This document shows, in pieces, positions 17,667-28,900 of a stretch of DNA of 64,000 nucleotides (position 1 is the first letter of the stretch; each line of letters opens with the position of its first letter). The translations under genes and the position numbers were made by a program. Source of the stretch: Planctomycetia bacterium (lineage in GTDB: Bacteria; Planctomycetota; Planctomycetia; Pirellulales; Thermoguttaceae); contig JAUNBG010000005.1 in the NCBI GenBank assembly GCA_030527205.1, positions 1 through 64,000 on the forward strand, in the 5' to 3' direction. The notes under the pieces were generated by a model that made no database searches, was not told the origin of the DNA, and saw only the letters and a list, made by a program, of their open reading frames with translations.

Positions 17667-19211
17667 ATGCAAAGCAACGGAAGAAACGGTTTTTGTTCAG
17701 GAAGACCGTCTAATAATTCAAACGACGGCGTTATTTTAAGATCGGCTTCAAAATCGTGTCCGTTGTTTTGCGATTTGCATAGGCGCGAAACATTTTTTTC
17801 CGTTTGCTTGAAAAGGTTGCTAATGGGATTGTTTTTGAGCTGTTTCGCGCTTGGAACCGTTTGGGGACAGACAACTCAACCTTCTGACAATTTGGCCGAT
17901 GCCTTGAATAATCCAGAACTCAATAACGGAGTCGCCCTTTATATGACGGGCGATTATGATCAATGTTATAAAGAGTTCAAAAAAGCGTTTGAATCAAATC
18001 AACAATTTCCGCCTCCGGGAATTTTATTAGCGCGACTTTTTTCCGACAGCGGCAAATTTATCTTGATGCGTCAATATCTTGAAAAAACGGTTGACGAATA
18101 TCCCAACGATCCGGAGGCTTTTTTTCAGCTTGCCGGAATTGCGATTCAGGATCAGCGATTCGTTGAGGCGGCTCTTTTGATTGAAAAAGGAAAAGTTATT
18201 CTTGACGCTTTCTCCAAAAGTCGATCTTCATCGACAGAATCTCAAAAAGATTTCCGGCTCGAGTATTTAATGAACGACGCCCTTTCGCTTCAAGCCAATC
18301 TGGCTCAACAAAAAGGGGACACAGAGAAAGCGATTCAGTTTTTAAAGAAAATTCTTGCGGTTCATCCCGATGACGATTGGGCTCAACTGAGTTATGGCTA
18401 TTTGCTTTATGAACAAAATCGTTTGGATGAATCGTTGGCCGCTTTTTCCAAAGCTTATGAACTTAATGCGGAACATCTTCCCGGTTGGCTCATTCTGGCT
18501 CTTTTGTTGGAAAAATCAGAAAAGACAACAGAATCCCAACAATATATTAAGGACAATTTTAAAGAGGAAACCGCAACCATTATCCAATATTATAATGTTA
18601 TTCAACTTTATATGAAATGGAATCAGGTCGAGAAAGCTCTTTCAATGGCGGAAGAACTCAAGACAACATTCCCGAACGAGATCGAAACCTGGCTTCTTTT
18701 GGGACAAATTTCTCTTTATTATCATGAATATAAGGTCGCGGAAGATTATTTTCGGAAAGCGCTGTTGATTTCCCCTCTTCGTTTTGATGCCAATAATGGA
18801 ATGGTTTTGGCTCTGTGCGATCAGGGAAGTCAACAAAAACTGAAACAGGCTGTTCAAATGGCTTATGCCAATTGGCAGCGAAACAAAGATTCCGATGAAG
18901 CGATAACAACTTATGCCTGGATTCTTTATCTTTCCGGGCAAAAAGATGACGCAGAACTTATTTTTTCCCCATATTTGCAAAGCGGTAAAATAACGCCAAC
19001 CGTTGCATATTATCTCGCGGAAATCGCTCATGACAAAGGGGACGACAGTCTTGCGTTAAACTTTATCGATCTTGCCTTAAATCAGGCGACAAACTTTCCG
19101 AAAAAAGTTGCGACCAAGGAATTAAGGGAAATTATTTCTCCTTCGAAAGCCGATTCCAAAGAAGAAACTGCAATTCCTTCGGAACAAGATTCGCCTGAAA
19201 AAACAGATTAG
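17667..19211 (+). CDS. Exported TPR-repeat protein
   Basis: A 514-residue protein made mostly of tetratricopeptide units, for example GDTEKAIQFLKKILAVHPDD, DESLAAFSKAYELNAEH and YKVAEDYFRKALLISP. A hydrophobic stretch (about residues 53-66, MGLFLSCFALGTVWG) preceded by basic residues is either a late signal peptide or a membrane anchor, so the repeats probably face the periplasm. The ATG at 17667 has a good AAAGGA site six bases upstream, which supports the long N-terminus. An acidic Lys/Glu/Ser tail ends the protein. Function unknown; a scaffold role is likely. Confidence 0.8.
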   Translation: MQSNGRNGFCSGRPSNNSNDGVILRSASKSCPLFCDLHRRETFFSVCLKRLLMGLFLSCFALGTVWGQTTQPSDNLADALNNPELNNGVALYMTGDYDQCYKEFKKAFESNQQFPPPGILLARLFSDSGKFILMRQYLEKTVDEYPNDPEAFFQLAGIAIQDQRFVEAALLIEKGKVILDAFSKSRSSSTESQKDFRLEYLMNDALSLQANLAQQKGDTEKAIQFLKKILAVHPDDDWAQLSYGYLLYEQNRLDESLAAFSKAYELNAEHLPGWLILALLLEKSEKTTESQQYIKDNFKEETATIIQYYNVIQLYMKWNQVEKALSMAEELKTTFPNEIETWLLLGQISLYYHEYKVAEDYFRKALLISPLRFDANNGMVLALCDQGSQQKLKQAVQMAYANWQRNKDSDEAITTYAWILYLSGQKDDAELIFSPYLQSGKITPTVAYYLAEIAHDKGDDSLALNFIDLALNQATNFPKKVATKELREIISPSKADSKEETAIPSEQDSPEKTD

Positions 19212-19970
19212 ATTTGCTGTTAAAATTGTTGTGATCCGCATGTTTGTTGTTTTTATTAAAGTTGGTAAACATCCTGAAGGAATTATAAAAAATGCTTGAT
19301 ATATTTGAAACCTTTGGTTAAAATGAATAGATAAGAATATTAGCCAATATGAAACGAATGACGAACGCTAATCTTCTTTTTCTTTGAAATCATCTTTTGA
19401 GAAATCTTTTTCAGATCGATTTCATTCAAATTGCAGAAAAAATCGTTTGTCCCTTTTTTATTCATATCGAAAGAATATTCGAAATGAAAATATTTCATCT
19501 TTTCAGTCAAGATCATCTCTTCGAGTGGGAAATGAGTCATTTTTATGCCAAGCCGATTAAAATTCGGAATCGTTGGGGGCACAAATTTGTCCTCGATATG
19601 CGGATGACGAAAAGGAAGACTGTTTCTGCTTCGGCATATCATTGATTAATATCTTTTGAATGATTGCTGAAGATGTCCAGCTTATAACATGTATATTTTA
19701 AAAAAAACAATTTTTCGATAAAAACATTATATTCTTAATGATTGGTTCCAAATTTCGAGAGAATTGAAAAAATAACAGATTTTTAACAACTTTATGATAG
19801 ACGTAAAGAGTTAATCCAAATATATTATAAGTTAAGAGAATTTTTAAAAGTTTCTTGACTCGACAACTTTTTTTCGTAATTAATTAACAAATAATAAGTA
19901 TATTAGGGCACTCGTTAAGAGTGAATTGATAACCTGAACCTGGGCGAAGTCGCAATATAGGTGATAAACT
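19212..19970. other. Long leader region of the giant surface protein gene
   Basis: About 760 bp with no supported gene. Short reading frames on both strands look accidental. The last 150 bp are very AT-rich. AGGTGA at 19959-19964 is the likely ribosome site for the ATG at 19971. No repeat A or B was recognised. Confidence 0.5.
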
Positions 19971-22900
19971 ATGGCATTATCTGGAACGAACAGACTGTGG
20001 AAGTTAGCAGAAGCAATTCGGGATCGTATTGTCGAGAAAGGCCGACTCATGAAAATAAAAGGAGTCAATCCGCAAAAAACGAGAAAGCTCATTTTTGATC
20101 CTTTGGAAGAGCGACAACTTCTCAGTTTGTCGGTCGGCACAGCAACCGATATCCTGGTCAATACGGAATGGCAGGATATTCGAGGAAACAGCGCAACGGG
20201 CTATAATGACTCCGGAGATGCCGTCGTCGCATGGACGGCTGCCGATCGTTTAAGCAATCCTTTTTATTCTTATCTTAATGAAAAAGGAATTGATCCCTCT
20301 TCTGTCACCAAAATCATTTATTATCCCAATGATGACTATGATGGCGAACAGGTCAATTATCCGAACGGGATTGACCGTTATTATTATGTTGAAACGGTCG
20401 ATGAATACGGGGACGTATCCCTGAATTATGTCGAGGATCTCAATATTTATGCCCGTTATTTAACGGATGAAGTTCAGGTCATTACGCTTCCGACAACCAA
20501 TGTCGGAGGAAAATTTTATATGTTATACGGCGCCAATGAAGTTCAACGACTTTCCTTCTTTGCCGCGACAGAACAGTATACAGATTCAGATTATTATATT
20601 GACGACGAAGGAAATATTGTTCTCAGTCAGGGAGAGAAGATTTCCGGAACCGTTGATCTTCAGCTTTACAGTCTTCAGAACGGCGAATATATTTCCTTTA
20701 CTTATCAATATGACCAGAACCTTCTTCCTGAAGAGAACGCCGCCAATTTACAAAAAGCGATTCGGCGCGTCGATCCGGAATTTGCCGATTTTGAGGTTAC
20801 TGCTTATAGCGATACGGAATTCGATATTACGTATAATTATACGGGCGACTTTGAAAAATATAAGGGAACCAATGTCGCGGAAATGAAAGTTGCTGTTGGA
20901 ACATCGAATTTTGAATCCGGTTTTATTGCCGGGGCAATTGTTACAACAATCAGTGAGCCTACTCTTATTACGAATTACAGCGCGCAGACCAGCGTCGCAA
21001 CTGGAATCGTTGTTGACAGTGATCCTTTGGTTACTGCTGCGAATATTCAAAAAGCGTTCAACGCCGCCTCGGGAGGAAACGTCCTTTATGCTCCGACGGA
21101 ACGTATTTGGGTTTATGATGAAGCAACTCATTTATATATTTCCCAGAATACCCCAACCAAGCCGCTTTCCTCAACGGGAACTTTCAAAACGATTGATGTC
21201 AAGGTTCTTCCCGTTGAAGGTTCTGGAGGAATGCAATTTTATATTACATTCACAGGCAACAGCGGTCTGTCCGATCAACAGGAACTTCTTATTTCAACGA
21301 ATAAGACGCAATGGACTGGAAGTTCTGATTTTGTAAAAACAATCAAACAGTCAAGCCCGGTTTTTCGCGTTAACGCTCCGGAAAAAACGGAAATTTCTGA
21401 ATATTCAACTGAATCCTATTACAAAATTGAAGTCTATACAAAGGATTTGTCCGGCCAGGGATCGTTTAAAACAATTTATAATGTTGAACTTCCAGAAATC
21501 GTTCAAACCGGAAAAACGAATCAATCGCGTCCTGCTGTAACGATGGACAACGACGGCGAATTCACTATTGCCTGGCAAAGCGCCGTTGACGACGTTACCG
21601 ATACGATGAATACCTATGATATTTATGCGCGTCGTTTTACTGTTCAGGGAATTGTCGACGACACAGAATATAAAGAGCTGGTCGGCTTTTATGTCGATGG
21701 CGGCTGGGAGATCGGTTCAACTTATGTTCCTGTTTCGGCAAATGATTTGTTCTCTTCGTATGATTACGGCGATGTGATTCAAACAGTTCAAGGCGTTCGA
21801 CCTTTGGGAGAAGAGTTCCGCATCAATGCAACGACCAATGGCGCTCAAACCGATCCGGCCATTGACAGTGATGACGATGGGAATTTCGTTATTTCATGGA
21901 CGACCGATGGTCAATACGAAAGTTATTTCGGCGGAATTGTTGCCCGTTGGTATGGAAAAGACGGGCTCTCCATTTCGGGCGAAGTTTATGTTTCTTATAT
22001 TGACAATCCTTATGGCGTTCCTCATTATGGCAAATCTCAGGTTGCGGTCAGCCCGGAAGGTTATGTCGTCATAACCTATGATTGGTCAAATTCCTCGGTT
22101 TATAAGAGCGTTTATGCGCCGGGATCGACGACTCCTTTTGTTGATGATGAACTCGTTTCTCAGGATGCGTATGGCTCGTCGGTCGATTTTGATGATAATG
22201 GCCGTTATGTTCTTGCTTATACATCAACTGCGGAAGAAGGCGCCTGGCCCTATTATACCGATGTCATGGCGCAATATTTTATGATTTCACGCTCTGATGA
22301 CGGCGTTTATTCCGAGACGGCCCTGACGGGGGCTTTGATGGTCAATAATGCAGACAATTCAAATTGGACGGACCATGACGGCGATGATATTATTTATTGT
22401 AATCAAAGCGGCGTCAGTGTCGGTATGGATGCGGACGGCGATACGTTTTACGCATTCCAGGGATTCGGTATCGATTATCAATCAGGCCAACAGATTTATT
22501 CTCGTAATGATGAAGGCGATAATCGATTTGATACAAGCCGGGATATTTATTTGACCGTTTCGGATTTCGTCGATAATAATCTCATTTATGGAGAGGATCA
22601 TGCCGTCTGGGTCAATGGAAAATGGGCCTATCCCTGCAAAAATATCGATCTTTATCGATATTTGCCCGATATTTTGGAGAGAGCGAGCGGTTATATATAT
22701 GATGACGAGGGATATATAATCAACTATAATTACGGCAGCGGAACCGATGTTGATACTTATATTCGTGCCTGTTTGGTTGCGGCTCGCAAATTATTCGAAG
22801 CGGATAGTCTGACCGAAGCCGATATTCTTGACAAATTATCGCGACTCAATGCCGCCTTGGAATATCAACTTCAGTATCTTCGCGGCGATAGCAGCGGAAT

Positions 22901-25900
22901 TCTCTATTCAAGATTCGGCCATTCGCCAAGGGATATCACAAACGATGACAATAGCAATAATACAAATGACAACGATGATTCGGAAACAGAAACGAATCTG
23001 ATGGAAACGGCATTTTATGTCAATACGGGTTTTGTGAGCGGAACGGTTAATAATGCCCGCGATGGTTCCAATTGCCATTTTTATGTCCTTGTTCCTTTTG
23101 CCTCAAATCTGGCCAGCGCAAGTTTGACTTTGTATCTCGAAAGACTTGTTGAAAACCGATTGGTTGGCGCGGAAGTTTCTGTTACGGTTGATGCCGCTCT
23201 TTATGCCGATACAAATATCTTTGATCAAGGGCTTTTTGCCGACAATCTTGCGTCCAATTTAAACGATATTGCAAAATATAATACCGGTTGGGATGGATCG
23301 TTCGTTGTTAATGTCATTGATGATATTAATTATTATGATGGCACAGAATACGAGTTTCCTTATTCTGATTATGTTAATTCTTATGATTGGGCTGTTTTTG
23401 AGGTTATTTGCCAGCAAGGGGTTCATGATACTCCGATGCAAATATGGACAACCGATTCCGTAGCTGTTAATACGGCTGACGTTGAAGGCTATATTCGTGT
23501 CCTTACTTCGCAAACTGGCGATTACGGAAAGAAACAGATCAACGCTCAAACCTCAATGACCTCCAGCGGAAACGTTATCGTTACCTGGCAGAATCAATCC
23601 GACCAAAATTCTTACTATTATAATAATTCTGGTGGCGGCGAATATGCGGCTCTTGGAAATCCGGAAACAATTATCAGCGAACAAATTTATATTCGTTCCT
23701 TTAAAGAATCGACCGATACCGCAGGCGCAACGGTTACGCAAGTTGCTCTTGCCGATGGATCCCGTATTGAGGACGGCGATACGCTGACTTCCGCGATCAA
23801 AAATCTTATCGTTACTTTTGACGAAGAGTTGATGACTACCGAAACCTATACAAATGCGTATGGACAACTTCATTCGGTCGATAATGTCAATAATTGGGTT
23901 CTTCAAAAAGACGGCGTCGTTATTACGAACGCCATCGAAAGTATTCAATTCGGCTTCAGCGCAACAAAAGAACTGGCCAGAAACGCGACTGATCCTCGCG
24001 TCAACAAAAGCGTTCTGACGCTCGGATCAAATAAATGGGAAGCGATTATAACGTTCGCCGATGGTTACGAACCAACGTCGGGAACTTATACTCTTGCCCT
24101 GAAAAATGCTGTTCAGGATACATCTCGAAACGCGATGTACAGCAATGGCGTTCGACGGGAAGGGCAGAACTTTGAAATCAGTTTTCAAGTTATGCCGTTA
24201 AACGAGCCGCTCGGTTTTGAAGAATTTGAAGCGCCGCAGTCTCCGGAACAATCGTTGACCGATTCGACAACCGCGAATCAGGTAACCCGATCCGATATAA
24301 CGTCCGGCCTTACTGCCGATTCGCCGAATACCGCAAACGCAGTTGCTTCAGACGCAAACGGAAATTTCGTCTCTGTTTGGACAAGCGAAGGAGAAGGAAT
24401 TTACGCGGCTGTTTATCGCCAATATTATATTTTGGATGCAACTCGTCAACGCGTTTTGAAGTCTGAAGAAATTGCAAAATTCCTGGTTGCCAAAGACGGT
24501 CAAACTTATGCGGAATCCGAATATACCGATTTGAAACAGGCTTCTGTTGCTATGGACGATTTGGGACGATTCATGGTCGTTTGGGACGCGCTGGACGCAA
24601 ACGGCGATCGAAATGTTTATGCTCGACATTTCCATTTCGATTCCGTTGGAACCATTACTTCGCTTGATATCAACGATTTTGTGACGACCGATACGAATCC
24701 TTTCCGCATCAATATCGAAACCGAAGAAGCGCAACAAAATGCCGCCATTGCAATGGATTCGGATGGCGATATTGCCGTCGTTTGGGAAAGTTATGAACAG
24801 GATGGTTCCGGCTGGGGAATCATTGGACGTCGTTTCTATACCGATAATAAAGAATGCGTCTCCTTCGGTCGAACCAATGCTCAACAGCTCGTTACAATCG
24901 GCGGAACCGTTGAAACGGGCGCCTCGTCCTATACAATTTCCGGCGTTGTCAATGGCATTGCCTTTACAACCGATACCATTTCGCTTTATCAAGGAACCGC
25001 TCGAAATATCGATGCGATTCGCGAAGCTCTTCTGGCCGTTACCTACACCGATCAGGGTCAGGAAGTCAACGTCTTTGAATTGGGCGATTTCTTTATTTCC
25101 GCTTACAGTTCCAATCAACTCCTGATCGATTTTGCCGGAAAATACGCTTATAACAATATTGATACATTTTATGGCGAAATCAAAACCGGAACGAATACCA
25201 TTGATTTCTCCCTGATTAATAATGGCGCTGCCGGGGCGGAATTCGTTGTTAATGAAACAACGGCCAATAATCAACGCTTCGCTTCCGTCGGAATGAATGC
25301 TGATGGCTCTTTTGTCGTTTCCTGGACGAGTTGGGGTCAGGATCAGGACGATTGGTATGAATCCAATATTTATGCCAAGCAATTCGTTTCCAATCATTCG
25401 TTGCGGAATACGTCAACGGTTATTTCAACTTATAACGCTTCTATGAGTGATCAGGTTACGCCGACCATGATCGTTAATGATGAAGATGTTTCCCAATATG
25501 AAATAACCGATCAATCTTATGCCGGCGTTGTTCAGATTCTTATCGGAGGAACTGATGATGAAACGAACAATGACGACACGAATGACGATAATGATAATGC
25601 GGATACTTCGTTGAATGGAACCGGAACGCTTCTTATTTCCGGATGCCATATTTTGACCGCGGCTCATGTTGTTTGGGATGAAGCTGCCGCAGAAGCTTAT
25701 GATCCTTCGGAAGTCTTTATCAAATTTGAACTCGAAGACGGAATTGTCAAATATTATGAGGCTGCCGCGATTTATGTTCATCCTTCTTATATGGGCAATG
25801 TGACTACTGATGTCGATTTGGCCATCATTCAGTTGCGCGAGGTTGCCCCGGAAGGCGTTCAGGGTTACGATATTAATCGCGATTCCGACGAATTGGGCCA

Positions 25901-28900
25901 AGTTTTCACAAAACTGGGTTATGGCTATGCCGGTCAGGGAGACGATACAGCGGACGAGCTTGTCGTACGAACTTACGGCGATAAGGTTCGCGGTCAAAAT
26001 GTCTATGAGGTTACCGGTTCCGATGTCAATACGCTTTATCGAACCAGCGGTTTGATCGCTTATGACTTCGATGACGGAACTCGTAAAAACGATTATTTTG
26101 GAAATAATCTCGGAATCCGCGATCTTGGTTTGGGGAAAACAGAAGCGATTGCCGCTCCCGGCGATTCGGGCGGGCCGTCCTTGATTAATGGCAAAATCGC
26201 TGGCGTAACCAGTTTCATTGTCGGAACGACTGACAATAATGACGAAACTTATGGACCAACAGCCGGAGCTGTCGGCATTGATGTCCGCGTTTCGACTCAC
26301 AGTGATTGGATTGATTCCATTTTGGTCGGCGGAATGGGAACTGAGTTCCTGGTCAGTACTGATGCCAACAATACCGTTTTGATCGATTCAACCGATGATG
26401 AGTCAACCGGCGACGATACAACCGACGACGATACAACGATCCTCACTAACGACGTTGCTCAAAATGGCGATCAAATTTGGTCTTCCGTCGCCATTGATTC
26501 TTCCGGCAATTTCGTCATTTCATGGACTGGTTATGCCCAGGACGCCAACGGCGACGCCGATACCGGAACAACCGCAAACGGTTTGGGAGCCATTTATGCC
26601 CGTCGTTATTTCAATGCCGGAGCGAGCACAGTTTTAACCGGACCGGTCTTCCTCGTTAATGATTATACTGAAAATGACCAGGTTCATTCGCAAGTTGTTA
26701 TGAGCAGCTCCGGCGATTTTACAATCGTTTGGGAAAGTTATCAGGACAATCAATATCTTAACGATGTGACCCGAATTGATCCGCCGGCAAGTTATGGAAT
26801 TTATGCGAAACGTTTCATCAATACGAATGTCTATATTGACGCTCTTGTCGCCTTGAATACAACAACGACAACGGACGATGACACAACAAACAACGATGAC
26901 GATACAAATACAACCGCAATAGGCGACGACAATACTGACGACGATAATAGCAATGATGATAATGCTGCCGATGACGAAACGCCCATTATGACCATTTTCC
27001 CGAGCATTCCCGGCGGAACAACGTCCTTGACGATTGAAAATGTCGGAACGGTTGGCCTTGAGGGCGAACGAGGCTCCGAATTTCGTATCAATCAGACGAT
27101 TCTGGCCAATCAGCTTGGCGGAAGCGTTGCCATGAATAATAATGGCGATATCATTTTCGTCTGGACGGACGCTTACGATCAGAATTTGCAGGGAGACCTT
27201 CAATATGTGATCGAATGGACCGGCTTGGATAAAGTTAATTTCCAGAATTTCTATCAATTAACCTTAACGATCGGCGACGAAGTTTATACGGCAAATGTTC
27301 AACTTAAAAATAATGCAGCCGATACAACTCAGGCTGTTATTGACGCGCTTTATGATAATTTGATTGATTCCGACGGAAATGTTGTTGCGTTATTCGATCG
27401 AAATGCTGGCGATTTGGATAAATCATATTCCGAAAATGGCGAAACGATCATCGTTTTTTCCAGCGACAGCGTTCAACCGGATTATTTGACCGGAAAAATG
27501 TCTCCCGAAATGGTTGGAATTAATGCAATCCTCAGCAAAACATCCTATACGCAAGTTCGTTATCGAACCATAATATTGAGTTCCGATGATATGCCTCCTT
27601 ACGTAACTGCGGTTGACGCGAATTATACTGTCGACTCAGTCGAAAAATCAATCTCGCTCTTCAATAGCAAAGTTATTTTTGCTGAAGATTGCGGACCGAT
27701 TTCCTTGACTTACGATTTCAGTGAGTTAATGAATTCGACGGACTTCATGAATTATTTGAGAACGTTGGATAGCATCAATCATTTTGAGGCGGACCTTTAC
27801 ATTTCGCAATCGGGTCAATGGGACACCGGCACAAAAAGCGTTCTCAACGTTTCGAACTGGACTCTCCTCAAAGACGGAATTGCGGTCACAAGTTCCTATA
27901 TCAAAAGCCTTGCTTATGATACCAGCACAGGTTTATTGACAATGACCTTTACTCAACAGCTCGGCAAAGGCGTTTATATTTTAACGCTCAAGGATAACGT
28001 AACCGATCTGTTCAGTAATAAACTTGACGGCGACTATGACTATATCGAAGGCGGTTCCTTTACTGTTCGTTTTAATGTTGGCATTTCCATTTCCGGCGGA
28101 TCGGAAGACGATACGGAACTCAAAGAAGATTTGGTCTATTCCAATCGCTATTATGGGCATTCGCAGCCTGCTGTTGCTTCCCGGAGTTATACAACTTATG
28201 ATCCAAATGACTGGACGAAGACAATAACTTCGACCGAATTTGTCGTTGTTTCGACGGTCTCTTATACGGATTCGGATACAACAAACGATACAACTAATGA
28301 TGACAATACTAACGATACAACGGATGATACGAATAACTCAAATAATGAATACAGCGATATCGTCATTCGTAAATATGTTCAGGAAGACGGACAATTTATT
28401 CCCGCTGGAACAGAAACAATCGTCAATGTTTATACAAACGGAAATCAAATGAGTCCTGATGTCGCAATGTCCGATTATGGCGATTATGTTGTCGTTTGGA
28501 CGGGAACAGGCAGGGAATCTCAAATGGGAGCATTCGCCCGATTCTATCCCGACGGTTCCGCTCAAGCGGTTCAGGTTTTCGTTAGTTCCGCAGATCGGCT
28601 CTGCTATGACGCCAAGGTTACGATCGACAGCGATCTCGGATTGGTTTTGATTACTTGGCGCGAAGGAAGCAAAAATTATACAATCGAAGGCGACAAGGTT
28701 CTTGGACGTTATTATAATTTGAGCGGAAAAGCGCTGGGGAATCAATTTGAACTCCTCAATGAGGGAGTTTTCTCCGTCGTTGATTATGATATTGACTCAA
28801 CAAATATCGATGGCGAAGATACCTTTGTCGTTACCTGGTCTGTTTTGAACGCAGAATCTCGTTACGATAAAGATGTCTATGCGAAATCGTTCCAAACATC

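Noticed and set aside
19340..19642. Minus-strand frame of 100 codons before the giant gene
   Set aside because: No start signal or domain, and the composition resembles surrounding spacer.
24348..25397. Long antisense open frame (349 codons) in the giant gene
   Set aside because: It mirrors the regular codon pattern of the sense gene and has no ribosome site or recognisable domain. The same holds for the antisense frame at 25425-26300.
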